From the NCBI GenBank assembly GCA_017992695.1, contig JAGOOC010000006.1, forward strand, positions 1-64,000: DNA of 64,000 nt. Direction: 5' to 3'. Position numbers and translations under genes: made by a program. Below the pieces are notes generated by a model, which did no database searches, was not told the origin of the DNA, and worked only from the letters and a program-made list of their open reading frames with translations. Origin of the DNA: Bacteroides sp. Lineage in GTDB: Bacteria > Bacteroidota > Bacteroidia > Bacteroidales > Bacteroidaceae. Positions 27,588-37,610 of the stretch are shown here, in pieces; within the stretch, counting starts at the first letter, position 1, and every line of letters begins with the position of its first letter.

Positions 27588-30500
27588 ATGAAAACACACC
27601 TCTTACGACTCTTTTTTATATACAGCCTCTTCAGCATATCCAAAACGCTGCATGCACAAGAACTCTTCTCCGAACGATATAATGCCTCGTATGTGACAAT
27701 GAACGATGGGCTGCAAAGCAACTTCATCGACAATGTAGCTAAAGACAGTCGTGGCTTTCTATGGATATCGACTGCGGGTGGCGGACTCTTTCGATACGAT
27801 GGATATGAATGTGTACCCTATACTACCAATACACTTCACTGCAAACTGAAAAGTAACTTCATTCGTAAAGTTTGCGAAGATGCTTTCAATCGACTCTGGG
27901 TTGTTTCGGAGGGAGGAATCGACATTATTGATCTCAACACCCTACGTTCAGTCATACCTCGAGGTAAATCATCAGAAATCAGTCAATTAGTAAAGCAGCC
28001 ATCCAGCAATATAATAGGCGACAGTAAACAATGCTTGTGGATTTACGGCAACAGCACACTGAGTCGCATCTCATTCACAACCGAAGGAGAGATAGCCCAT
28101 GTTGCTTCACGGACTAGTATGACCATTTCCGGCTCTGAAATGGCGATGAGCGATGTTGACAACGATGGGGCTATTTGGACAGGTATTGCCAATCGCATTA
28201 GTAAAATAAACATAACTACGAAAGGGGCGCTTAATGAAGCTGATCTTGCCTCCTGCTTAACCTTCTCGAACGAGGTATCAGTATCGGCCATACAGCGCAA
28301 AGAAAACGAAGTTTGGATTGCCACGAACTGGGGCTTGTTTCGTTACGACAAAAACAAAAATGCCATCAGACAGTACCTTCATAACCCCAAAGATGCTCGT
28401 TCACTCACTCAAAACTACTTAACCGATTTGGCTCTAACCAGCGATAAACAGTTGCTCGTAGCCACACTCAAAGGAGTTAATGTCTACTATCCATTAACCG
28501 ACGATTTTGACCACCTAACTAGTTATGAAACAACGTCAGGTACTCGACTAAACAGTAATTTCATTAACTGCTTGTATATTGATGACAATCGCATTTGGAT
28601 AGGTACCGAAACCGGCGGACTGAATAAGCTTGCTCCACAGCGATTATCGCTAAAGAACTACATACATAACAAAGATAATCCAAATAGTTTATCGGCTAAT
28701 CCGGTAAATGCCGTCTACGAAGACAAGCGAGGTAGTTTATGGGTAGGTACTGTAGAAGGTGGGCTCAACCACAAAGAACCAGATAGCGAGCACTTTACGC
28801 ATTACACCAAAGAACAATCGGGCCTTAGTCACAACTCGGTCAGTGCCCTTACAGCCGATAAAGAAAATCGCTTATGGGTGGGCACTTGGGGTGGAGGTAT
28901 CAACTTGATAAGCCTAAATCCACCTCATCGAATACTCAAACACATTTCCCTTGCAACAACAAAAGAGTTCCCAATTGATTTTGTGGGAACATTGATTTAT
29001 GACTCTATCAACAACGGCATGTGGATCGGTTCAAATCAAGGGATCTATTTCTATGACACAGCGACTAATCAAATCAGCGAGCCCTTTGCTAATGGCGTAT
29101 CACGAAATATACACGGATGTATAGGCTCTATAATCGATCGACAAGGCAACCTTTGGATAGGCTGTATGGAGGGTGTATATGTGATCAATCTACATAGTCG
29201 CAAAAAGAACAAATTTAGCTACAGACAATTAAATCACAAACTCGATAAACCAAACTCCGGGTTAATCGAGAAGATAACCTGCTTCTATGAAGCAACCGAT
29301 GGCACACTTTGGTTAGGAAGCAATGGTTACGGTATGTACAAGCGCAGTGTTGATGCGCAAGGAAAAGAACGGTTTATAGCCTATACCACTACGCAAGGAC
29401 TGCCCAACAACAGCATACGGGGCATAGCAGGAGGAGCTAACGAAACCATCTGGGTAGCCACCAACAACGGGCTATCCTGTTACACTCCTTCCGATAGTCA
29501 CTTTACGAATTACAATGCCGAAGACGGAATGATCAATGCGCAGTTTTATTGGAATGCGTCTTGCAAGCCTCATAGTGATGTTATCTACTTCGGCAGCTTA
29601 AATGGACTTACCGCCATTGAGACCAACCGAAAGAGTCTCTCACCTCGCCCCACTACCGTAAGACTTACCCGCTTGCGTATTGGTAACGAAGAGGTGCTAC
29701 CGGGCTTCGAGTTTTTAAAAGAAGATATCTCTATTTGCTCTGTTCTTAACCTACACGAAAGTGATAAGTCCTTTTCGATCGAGTTTTCGGCGCTTAATTT
29801 TGACCTGCGCTCTACCGGCATATACAGTTATCGGTTGGTCGGATTCGATGATAGCTGGACACACGTGCCTTCTACTCGTCGATTTGCCGGATATACCAAC
29901 TTGCCTCCAGGCCACTACACCTTAGAGGTAAAGTATGCTCCCGACGGAGAGGTAGGCAATGAAATCGTCACACAACTGCCCATCGTCATTGCGCCACACT
30001 TCTATAAAACCAGTTGGTTTATGATCTTGCTCGTAGGTCTTCTGTCAATAGCAGTCTGGCAATTTTATAAATACCGCATCCGCCACTTAAAGCGTCAACA
30101 AGAGATATTGCATGACACCGTGCAAAAGCGTACCAGCCAACTCGAACTTCAGAAACTGTTGTTAGAGAATCAAACAAGCGAGCTCTCCCGTCAGAACGGG
30201 ATGCTCGTGCAGCAAAACGAGAAGATTACCCGACAGAAAGTACAATTAGTACGCATGTCACGCAAAGTGCAAGAGCTAACCGTGGATAAAATTTCATTCT
30301 TTACAAATATCAGCCATGAGTTTCGCACCCCCATTACACTCATTATCGGCCCTATCGAGCGCGCATTAAAGCTAAGTAGCAATCCACAAGTCATTGAACA
30401 GTTGCATTTTGTTGAACGCAATTCTAAATACCTCTTATCACTGATTAATCAACTCATGGATTTCCGCAAAGTAGAATCAGGAAGACTGGAGATGGTCAAA

Positions 30501-31847
30501 ACCAACGGTAATTTTTTGAAGTTTATCGATTCACTGATTACCCCTTTTAATGTATTTGCTAGCGAACGAAACATCACTTTGAACCGTTGCTATCGACTGG
30601 CGTATCCCGAACTGCTTTATGACGAGGAGGCCATTCGAAAGGTAATTATCAACTTACTGAGCAACGCTATCAAATTTACGCCCAACAATGGTAGCATCAC
30701 CCTTTATATCACCTCTTTTAAGCACGCAAATAGCGAGAAAGAGGAGTTATACATTTGTGTTAGCGATTCAGGTGTCGGCATTCCAGAAGAAGATCTTAGC
30801 CGCATATTTAACCGCTTTTATCAATCACAGAATCAAGTTCGATATCCTGTTTACGGACAAGGTGGAACAGGTATTGGTCTCTACCTCTGTAAGCGTATCA
30901 TACAACTGCACAACGGCTATATTGAAGCACGAAACAATCGCAATAACGGTTGCTCATTCCGTGTCAGGCTTCCTATACAGCGAGCAGCGAACAAAGATGA
31001 TAACACAATCATTGACATACAGAAATCTTCATTAATTCCAGAAAAGAACAATACTTCTTTGGCTTCTGTTTCGAGCAAACTCACTATACTCATTGTCGAA
31101 GATAATCCAGATATGTGTGCCTATATTCGGTCCATTCTCATCGAACACTATAACGTAGTAGAGGCATCTAACGGAGCCGAGGCACTGGAGTTACTCAACA
31201 ATATTCCAGTCGATTTTATAGTAAGTGATTTGATGATGCCTATCATGGATGGAATTGAATTTTCTCGACGAGTAAAGGATACATTCGCCATTTCTCATAT
31301 CCCTTTCTTAATGCTCACTGCCAAATCATCCCCACAAACACGTATTGATAGTTACCGCATGGGAGTTGACGAATACCTGCTCAAACCTTTCGATGAGGAG
31401 TTGCTATTAACCCGCATTCACAATATTCTGGAAAACAGAAAACGGTATCAGCGCAAATTTAGTCTTGCCATGAAGGTCGATGTACTACCGATGGAGGAAG
31501 AGTCGAGCGATAAGAAGTTTCTCAATCAAGTCATGGATGTCATCAAAGAGAACTATCGAAATTCGTACTTCGAAGTAAGTGACTTTACCGAGGCTATGGG
31601 CGTAAGCAAGAGTCTGCTTAATAAAAAGTTTCAAAGCCTCATCGGACAATCTTGTGGACAGTTCATCCGCAACTATCGTCTCAACATTGCTCACAAACTC
31701 ATTCTGAAAAACCGTAAAACTAAGAACATGAATGTGTCCGAGATAGCTTACGAAGTCGGTTTTAATGATCCCAAATACTTTACTCGTTGCTTTACCAAAC
31801 ACTTCAACAGAACTCCTAGCGGATTAATGGACGATGCAGAGGCTTGA
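27588..31847 (+). CDS. Hybrid two-component system regulator (HTCS) of arabinan utilisation
   Basis: A 1419-residue one-protein signalling system. Signal peptide (1-24), then a periplasmic sensor of Reg_prop propeller repeats (about 30-725), a Y_Y_Y domain (about 726-790), one membrane segment (about 808-830) and a coiled-coil. HisKA follows with the phospho-His in NISHEFRTPITL (near 908), then HATPase with NAIKFTPNNG and GGTGIGLYL. A receiver domain has the phospho-Asp in VSDLMMPIMDG (near 1211), and an AraC-type helix-turn-helix ends the protein. ATG 27588 starts the signal peptide; 27573 is a possible alternative. Flanked on both sides by arabinan genes with matching direct repeats, it is their likely activator, sensing arabino-oligosaccharides. 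Confidence 0.95.
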   Translation: MKTHLLRLFFIYSLFSISKTLHAQELFSERYNASYVTMNDGLQSNFIDNVAKDSRGFLWISTAGGGLFRYDGYECVPYTTNTLHCKLKSNFIRKVCEDAFNRLWVVSEGGIDIIDLNTLRSVIPRGKSSEISQLVKQPSSNIIGDSKQCLWIYGNSTLSRISFTTEGEIAHVASRTSMTISGSEMAMSDVDNDGAIWTGIANRISKINITTKGALNEADLASCLTFSNEVSVSAIQRKENEVWIATNWGLFRYDKNKNAIRQYLHNPKDARSLTQNYLTDLALTSDKQLLVATLKGVNVYYPLTDDFDHLTSYETTSGTRLNSNFINCLYIDDNRIWIGTETGGLNKLAPQRLSLKNYIHNKDNPNSLSANPVNAVYEDKRGSLWVGTVEGGLNHKEPDSEHFTHYTKEQSGLSHNSVSALTADKENRLWVGTWGGGINLISLNPPHRILKHISLATTKEFPIDFVGTLIYDSINNGMWIGSNQGIYFYDTATNQISEPFANGVSRNIHGCIGSIIDRQGNLWIGCMEGVYVINLHSRKKNKFSYRQLNHKLDKPNSGLIEKITCFYEATDGTLWLGSNGYGMYKRSVDAQGKERFIAYTTTQGLPNNSIRGIAGGANETIWVATNNGLSCYTPSDSHFTNYNAEDGMINAQFYWNASCKPHSDVIYFGSLNGLTAIETNRKSLSPRPTTVRLTRLRIGNEEVLPGFEFLKEDISICSVLNLHESDKSFSIEFSALNFDLRSTGIYSYRLVGFDDSWTHVPSTRRFAGYTNLPPGHYTLEVKYAPDGEVGNEIVTQLPIVIAPHFYKTSWFMILLVGLLSIAVWQFYKYRIRHLKRQQEILHDTVQKRTSQLELQKLLLENQTSELSRQNGMLVQQNEKITRQKVQLVRMSRKVQELTVDKISFFTNISHEFRTPITLIIGPIERALKLSSNPQVIEQLHFVERNSKYLLSLINQLMDFRKVESGRLEMVKTNGNFLKFIDSLITPFNVFASERNITLNRCYRLAYPELLYDEEAIRKVIINLLSNAIKFTPNNGSITLYITSFKHANSEKEELYICVSDSGVGIPEEDLSRIFNRFYQSQNQVRYPVYGQGGTGIGLYLCKRIIQLHNGYIEARNNRNNGCSFRVRLPIQRAANKDDNTIIDIQKSSLIPEKNNTSLASVSSKLTILIVEDNPDMCAYIRSILIEHYNVVEASNGAEALELLNNIPVDFIVSDLMMPIMDGIEFSRRVKDTFAISHIPFLMLTAKSSPQTRIDSYRMGVDEYLLKPFDEELLLTRIHNILENRKRYQRKFSLAMKVDVLPMEEESSDKKFLNQVMDVIKENYRNSYFEVSDFTEAMGVSKSLLNKKFQSLIGQSCGQFIRNYRLNIAHKLILKNRKTKNMNVSEIAYEVGFNDPKYFTRCFTKHFNRTPSGLMDDAEA

Positions 31848-31884
31848 ACTGTTTACTTATTTCCTCTTTGTTTAGGCTTACTAC

Positions 31885-31970
31885 TTCTTGCCTATTAAAA
31901 GTACGTACTTAACAGTGTGTTAATTTGTATCTTAACACACTGTTAAGTACGTACTTTTAATAGGCAAGAA
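31885..31970. repeat. 39-bp perfect inverted repeat after the HTCS gene
   Basis: 31885-31923 and 31932-31970 are exact reverse complements, with an 8-nt spacer. The stem contains an internal palindrome (AAGTACGTACTT). It starts 37 nt after the HTCS stop. There is no U-run downstream, so it is not a textbook terminator, though a stem this long could pause polymerase, block 3' exonucleases or extrude as a cruciform. It separates the regulator gene from the PUL promoter. Confidence 0.95.
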
Positions 31971-32073
31971 TAGGCACTCATGCAATGTGCTTAATACAAG
32001 CAATATACATTAGATCAGGCCTTACTAAATACCGTTTAAATTAATTACTATTCAAGAGAGAGAGACACAATTC

Positions 32074-32084
32074 GGACAAATGAA
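32074..32084. promoter_or_regulatory. Possible third HTCS half-site
   Basis: GGACAAATGAA matches the core and spacer of the operator at 32140-32175 but in the opposite orientation, 56 bp upstream. It may be an auxiliary site or a remnant. Confidence 0.35.
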
Positions 32085-32139
32085 TAGGCGAATGATTCGT
32101 TTCTATATAATAACTGTATGAATCACACTTATAAATCAA

Positions 32140-32175
32140 TTTGTCCTCTACCTAAGTTCATTTGTCCACCCTTAA
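32140..32175 (+). promoter_or_regulatory. Tandem direct-repeat operator, probably for the HTCS (right)
   Basis: Two copies, TTTGTCCTCTACCTA (32140-32154) and TTTGTCCACCCTTAA (32161-32175), 21 bp apart. In reverse complement they match the pair at 27468-27500, including the spacer GACAAATGAAC versus GACGAATGAAC. The inner GTCCACC core lies 20 nt from the -7 box at 32191, so it takes the place of a -33 element. Confidence 0.78.
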
Positions 32176-32190
32176 CTCTGTTGTGTCACT

Positions 32191-32198
32191 TACCTTTG
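32191..32198 (+). promoter_or_regulatory. -7 box of the SusCD operon
   Basis: TACCTTTG, an exact TAnnTTTG, 51 nt before the ATG at 32250. There is no TTTG at -33; the HTCS repeat occupies that place. Confidence 0.65.
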
Positions 32199-32249
32199 CA
32201 ATATTAAAAATCGCATTTTTAATTGTTAAACCTAATAAATATCTGTATT

Positions 32250-34454
32250 ATGAAGACAAAGAGATGGACGTCTTTATGTATGGCACTTACGGCAACCTTT
32301 TACCTTGCAGGTTGTCAGAACTGGGGCGAAGTGGATGACCCTTCGGGAAATCAAAAAGTCCCTGAGAAGCCAGACACTTCGGCAAAGTTACTTGCCAATT
32401 TTACGTTTGAAGAAAACCTGAATTCAAACGAGAACGAAACACTGATCACAGGTGAGTCTTTTGTATATACCAACGGCAACGAACCGGAGATCATTAATGA
32501 CTCAGACAAAGGAAAGGTGCTGCACCTGAATGGTGGATACCTGCGCATTCCCAACCCGTTGAAAGGCGTTGCCGTACAAACGGGTGCCTCGATTTCCATG
32601 TTCGTAAAGATGCCTCAAATTGATATTGAAGGGGCTTTATTCTCATTTACAGACGATGGGGCAAGTAAACTGTTTTTTACAGCCAATGCTTTTCTTAACT
32701 ACGATGGCAACGGAGGGTTCCTTGAAGTGAACAAGCCCACAGTAGCCATCACCAATATATTTTCGCCTAAGGCCTGGCATTATGTAGCACTCACCTTTAC
32801 CGAAAAAGGATATGCGATTTACATAGATGGTAAAAAGAGGTTTGATACACATAATAATATGGGGTCGACTTCGGGTAAAACAAGAGCAGTCGATGTGGGA
32901 ACATTCGATTATTCGAATATCACCAAGCTCATCACGTCTGTTCCTTATTTATATATAGGTTATGGAGCAGAGAAACCTACCAAGGAGCTTTACGTCGATG
33001 AGATTAAAGTATTCACCAACACCTTCAGCGATGAAGATGCCAAAGGGCCCAACATGGGCAGTGCCGAAAAAATGGTTGCTGAGTATAAATTCGACGGTAA
33101 TTTCAAGAATTCGGCAGACGATTCGCAGGTAGGCGAACTCATTACAGTCGAAGCACAAGCTACCCCATCGGCTTTCTTCAAAGATCCTGTTCGAGGTATG
33201 GTGTGGCAGCAACAAGAAGGCTGGCCGGGCAATGCCAATGGCTGGGCATACACTCAATTACCCAATCCATTGAAAGACGTGCCACTAACCGGCATCACTA
33301 TTTCTATGTGGATGAATCCTACAAAAATAAATCATTGGGATCAAGTCTTTGTGTTGAATGACGGCACAAGCAAATATTGGTTAAATGCAGCCGGTTACAT
33401 GGGATTCAACGGAAAAGGAGGATTCTTCGATTGCAATCAAGATGCAGCACCTGCCGAATTGCCAGTAGGTTCATGGAGCTACGTCACGGTAACGATTACA
33501 CCCAAGGCATTTGCAATTTATGTAAATGGTGAATTAACATACCATACTACCAAGTACGTGAAATGGGCAGGCACCGCAGATGCTACCAGTTTCGATTATC
33601 AGAGCATACTTAATTTATTCACTGCATCCGAATATCTTTACCTGGGCTATGAAACATTTTGGCGTGCTGCTCCTTGCATGGTAGATGACTTGCGACTCTA
33701 TAACTACGTACTTAGCTCCAAAGAAATTATGGCAGCAACTTATAGTGCCACGGCATATTATGATTTTAGCGATAATCTAACCAATTTGATTGATGCCGGA
33801 CAAGTAGCCACGCTTGATGCATTAGGATCAGGTACTGTTCCTCAATTCGAAACCGATGTGGTCCGAGGTAGCGTGCTGCATCAACACTTTGGTGCAGCAG
33901 TTAATGCAAGCCGCACCACCATAGTAAATCCGCTACAAGGTAGAACTGACCTTATAGGAGCTACTGTGTCAGCATGGGTGAAACGAGAAGACAACAATAA
34001 CTGGGATGCCATTTGGTCATTCTTCGACGAAGACAATAGCGATAAAGTAGAAGGGAAACTATACCTCAGCCCCAATGCCTATCTCGGGTTTAATGGAACA
34101 GGTGGTTACTTTGATTGTAATTGGCCCGAAAGCACCGATACTAAAGCAATCGCCGTGGGCGAATGGAGCATGGTTACGACCACCTTCGATGCAACAGGTT
34201 TTGCCATCTATGTAAATGGGGCGATGGTTTTTGATAAAAACACGCATAAGGCCTGGGGAGCTATTGATGGAATTACTGCATCGGCTTTCAACTATAATCT
34301 GCTTATTAATCTCATCAAGTCGTCTCCCAGGTTTTATTTAGGTCATGGTTCGTGGTGGGGATCAGCAGCATTGCTTATCAGTGATTTAATGATTTGCGAC
34401 AAAACATTAACCGCTGGAGAGATAAGTAAATTGTATACTCAGACGAAAAAATAA
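32250..34454 (+). CDS. Lipoprotein with three LamG/concanavalin-like domains, probable surface glycan-binding protein
   Basis: A 734-residue lipoprotein (lipobox LAGC). After a Pro/Asp/Lys linker it carries three homologous Laminin_G_3-like jelly rolls, at about residues 45-265, 274-500 and 501-734. Matching segments include NYDGNGGFLEVN / GFNGKGGFFDCN / GFNGTGGYFDCN and YAIYIDGK / FAIYVNGE / FAIYVNGA. No catalytic motif is evident. Being first in the HTCS-controlled operon, before two SusC/SusD pairs, it probably captures arabinan at the cell surface. Start chosen at ATG 32250, just before the basic n-region; 32223 adds unlike residues. Confidence 0.85.
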   Translation: MKTKRWTSLCMALTATFYLAGCQNWGEVDDPSGNQKVPEKPDTSAKLLANFTFEENLNSNENETLITGESFVYTNGNEPEIINDSDKGKVLHLNGGYLRIPNPLKGVAVQTGASISMFVKMPQIDIEGALFSFTDDGASKLFFTANAFLNYDGNGGFLEVNKPTVAITNIFSPKAWHYVALTFTEKGYAIYIDGKKRFDTHNNMGSTSGKTRAVDVGTFDYSNITKLITSVPYLYIGYGAEKPTKELYVDEIKVFTNTFSDEDAKGPNMGSAEKMVAEYKFDGNFKNSADDSQVGELITVEAQATPSAFFKDPVRGMVWQQQEGWPGNANGWAYTQLPNPLKDVPLTGITISMWMNPTKINHWDQVFVLNDGTSKYWLNAAGYMGFNGKGGFFDCNQDAAPAELPVGSWSYVTVTITPKAFAIYVNGELTYHTTKYVKWAGTADATSFDYQSILNLFTASEYLYLGYETFWRAAPCMVDDLRLYNYVLSSKEIMAATYSATAYYDFSDNLTNLIDAGQVATLDALGSGTVPQFETDVVRGSVLHQHFGAAVNASRTTIVNPLQGRTDLIGATVSAWVKREDNNNWDAIWSFFDEDNSDKVEGKLYLSPNAYLGFNGTGGYFDCNWPESTDTKAIAVGEWSMVTTTFDATGFAIYVNGAMVFDKNTHKAWGAIDGITASAFNYNLLINLIKSSPRFYLGHGSWWGSAALLISDLMICDKTLTAGEISKLYTQTKK

Positions 34455-37400
34455 ATGCCTAATATGAATAAAAAAATATTTTTCATGAAAGAGAAACTAT
34501 TGAATCAGATAGCAGCTGTGAATCTCCTCTCCCGGATGTTACTGATCGCTTGCTTCGCCATAATCAGCCAGTTTGCTTTTGCGCAAAACAAGGAGATATC
34601 CGGGCACGTGACCGACACCAAAGGGGAAGAAATTATAGGTGCCAGCGTACTTGAAAAGGGCACAACGAATGGAGTAATCACCGACTTTAGTGGGAATTTT
34701 AAAATAACCGTTACTCCCAAAGTTGTGTTGCAAGTTAGCTATGTAGGTTACAAAACTCAAGAGATACTTGTAGGCAATAAGAGTTCACTGACCATCACAC
34801 TGGTCGAAGACACAGAAATACTCGATGAAGTTGTGGTGGTAGGCTACGGTGCACAAAAGAAAGAAAGTGTAGTGGGCGCTATCTCGCAGATATCTTCCAA
34901 AGAGTTACTAAGATCACCGGCTACCAATATCTCGCAAGCGATTGCAGGTAAAATTCCAGGCGTAATAACCTCTCAAACATCAGGTGCACCAGGTGCCGAT
35001 GATATGAAAATATACATTCGTGGACGCGCTTCTTTTGCAGGCGACAATCAACCTTTGATTCTGGTTGATGGTGTAGAACGTGAGTTTTCACAAATTGCAC
35101 CCGACGATATCGAGACCATCTCTACCCTAAAAGACGCATCGGCAACGGCTGTTTATGGGGTGCGTGGTGCCAATGGCGTGCTGCTGATTACCACCAAACG
35201 GGGTAAGCAACAAAAACCAACTGTTAGCTTAACAGCCAATTGGCAAATTCAATCACCTACACGACAAGACACTTATCTGGATTCGTATCAGTCGGTAGTT
35301 CTACTCGAAGAGGCGTTGGAAAATGACGGATTACCTTCTCAATTCTCGGCGGCTGATCTGGAGATGTACAAGAAATCATCATCCAGACAGTTAAACGGAT
35401 TGGATGCCATGCTCTACCCCAACGTAGACTGGTATGATACGGTACTACGCAATACAGCTCCGGCTCAACGCTACAATGTCAACATTCAGGGTGGAACGAA
35501 ACGTATGCGTTACTTTGCTTCGGCCGAATATTATGACCAACAAGGTCTGTTTCGCGACTTTAGCACAGACTCCTATGGAAATAAATCTAATTCGGGTTAT
35601 AAGCGTTATGCCTTTCGTGGAAACATGGACTTCTTGATGACGAAAGAGCTTACTTTCTCCGTAAACTTTGGTACACGCTTTGAAGAGCGAAGAGGGCCAA
35701 ACTCGAACGAGCAGTTCGACGGTGGGTTTAGTGAGGTCTTCTACGAAATGAATCATACCCCTGGATGGATTTTCCCGGTTTCTTACACAGTGGGAGAAGG
35801 TGAAGAGCAGCGGACACTCTATGGTGGAAGCTCTCAATACCAGAACAACATCGTTGGCAGATTGGCTGAAGCAGGTTTTTATAGAGCAACAAACACCATC
35901 AACGAAACCAACTTTATTTTTGATTACAAAATGGATTGGTTAACTAAAGGACTGTCGGCCAAAGCCATGGTTTCATTTGATTACAATGCCTTTTATAATC
36001 GAAAGTTTACAGCCAATTTCGCTACTTACGAGTTAAATGATCGTACTAATTATAACTCAATATATGCATACAATCAGTTCAACTCAGATACTGAGTTGGC
36101 TTACGCAGGCGACAATCAAACAACAACTTACAAACTCTACATGGAAATGCAGCTCAACTATGCCCGCAGCTTCGGCAAACATGATATAACGGCAATGACA
36201 CTGTATAACCAGAATGATTATCGTTACCAAGCGAACTTAGCCGAACGCTATCAGGGATTAGTTGGCCGTGCTACGTATGGTTATGACGATCGTTATCTAG
36301 CCGAAGTTAACTTCGGTTTCAATGGCTCCGAAAACTTTATGCGTGGTAAGCGATTCGGGTTCTTTCCATCTCTATCGGTAGGCTGGAGATTGAGCAACGA
36401 AGCGTTTATGAAAAGCACAGAAGAATGGCTGAACAATTTGAAAATACGCGCCTCGTATGGCGAAGTAGGTAACGATGTGTATAAAGTAGGTGGCGTAAAG
36501 CAACGCTTCCTTTATCAGGCCGTTTGGACACAAATCAACAACGATTACTACTTTGGAACAACTGGAAACACTGGTATTTACGAAAGTCAATACCCAAACT
36601 ATGCGGTAACATGGGAGCGAGCTAAGAAGTTCAACATCGGCGTAGAGTTTGGTTTATGGAACGGTTTATTAAACGGGAATATTGATCTTTTTATGGAAAA
36701 ACGAAAAGACATTCTCACTCCCTATCAAACACGCCCCCAATGGGTAGGAGTTAACATGGCTGCCGGCAATTTGGGCGAGACAAAGAACGAAGGTTTTGAG
36801 ATAGAATTGAAGCATTATAATCGTATCGGAAAAGATTTCTTGTACAACGCCGCATTCGCTTTCTCACATGCTCGTAACGAAATTCTGGCGATGGACGAAC
36901 CGGCGTTAAAAACAGCCTATCGCAAGCAAGAAGGAAAGCCTATTGGTCAATTCTTTGGACTCATAGCCGATGGGTTTATAACTACAGCCGATTTGGATAA
37001 TCCCAACTTTCCAGTTTCAACCTTTGGAAACATGCAAGTAGGAGACTTAAAATATCGAGATATGAATCAAGATGGTTTTATTGATAGCCGAGATGAAACA
37101 TTTATCGGTTACAGCGACATCCCCGAAAACACCTATGCGCTAACCCTAGGATGTGAATACAAAGGTATCGGTTTCAGCATTATGTTTCAAGGCGTAGATC
37201 ATGTATCGCGTTACTACGATGCCGAAGCCATGTATGCCTTCGTCAATGGCGGTAAGGTGAAAGAGCATCATTTAGATCGTTGGAGTCCAACGAAAACAGA
37301 AACAGAAAACCTAAGCAGTGCCAAGTACCCCCTGCTACACTATGACAGCTACGGAGATCATAACCAGCGCAGCAACTCATTCTTTTTAAAGAACGGTAAC

Positions 37401-37610
37401 TTCCTCCGTTTGAAAAACATTGAGTTGAGTTACTCTTTACCAACACCCATCATCAGAAAAGCTGCAATGAGCGAATGTCGTTTGTTTATCAATGGCAACA
37501 ATCTGATTACATGGGATCACTTGGATGCCCTTTGTGACCCTGAGAGTGCCGGTTCAAACCGATACCCTATAATGAAAACCGTAAATTTTGGCGTAAATAT
37601 TAAATTCTAA
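34455..37610 (+). CDS. SusC-like TonB-dependent transporter (first pair)
   Basis: A 1051-residue outer-membrane transporter. Signal peptide ending FAFAQ, then a carboxypeptidase-D-like domain (EISGHVTDTKGEEIIGASV), the DEVVVVGYGAQKKE TonB-box region and the plug (GVRGANGVLLITTKRG). The 22-strand barrel ends in an aromatic-type C-terminus (NFGVNIKF). It imports oligosaccharides captured by the adjacent SusD. The first in-frame ATG directly follows the stop of the previous gene; ATG 34464 and 34485 are also possible. Confidence 0.95.
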   Translation: MPNMNKKIFFMKEKLLNQIAAVNLLSRMLLIACFAIISQFAFAQNKEISGHVTDTKGEEIIGASVLEKGTTNGVITDFSGNFKITVTPKVVLQVSYVGYKTQEILVGNKSSLTITLVEDTEILDEVVVVGYGAQKKESVVGAISQISSKELLRSPATNISQAIAGKIPGVITSQTSGAPGADDMKIYIRGRASFAGDNQPLILVDGVEREFSQIAPDDIETISTLKDASATAVYGVRGANGVLLITTKRGKQQKPTVSLTANWQIQSPTRQDTYLDSYQSVVLLEEALENDGLPSQFSAADLEMYKKSSSRQLNGLDAMLYPNVDWYDTVLRNTAPAQRYNVNIQGGTKRMRYFASAEYYDQQGLFRDFSTDSYGNKSNSGYKRYAFRGNMDFLMTKELTFSVNFGTRFEERRGPNSNEQFDGGFSEVFYEMNHTPGWIFPVSYTVGEGEEQRTLYGGSSQYQNNIVGRLAEAGFYRATNTINETNFIFDYKMDWLTKGLSAKAMVSFDYNAFYNRKFTANFATYELNDRTNYNSIYAYNQFNSDTELAYAGDNQTTTYKLYMEMQLNYARSFGKHDITAMTLYNQNDYRYQANLAERYQGLVGRATYGYDDRYLAEVNFGFNGSENFMRGKRFGFFPSLSVGWRLSNEAFMKSTEEWLNNLKIRASYGEVGNDVYKVGGVKQRFLYQAVWTQINNDYYFGTTGNTGIYESQYPNYAVTWERAKKFNIGVEFGLWNGLLNGNIDLFMEKRKDILTPYQTRPQWVGVNMAAGNLGETKNEGFEIELKHYNRIGKDFLYNAAFAFSHARNEILAMDEPALKTAYRKQEGKPIGQFFGLIADGFITTADLDNPNFPVSTFGNMQVGDLKYRDMNQDGFIDSRDETFIGYSDIPENTYALTLGCEYKGIGFSIMFQGVDHVSRYYDAEAMYAFVNGGKVKEHHLDRWSPTKTETENLSSAKYPLLHYDSYGDHNQRSNSFFLKNGNFLRLKNIELSYSLPTPIIRKAAMSECRLFINGNNLITWDHLDALCDPESAGSNRYPIMKTVNFGVNIKF

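Noticed and set aside
31885..31970. 39-bp inverted repeat as an invertible promoter switch
   Set aside because: Only 8 bp lie between the arms, there is no promoter between them and no site-specific recombinase gene nearby.
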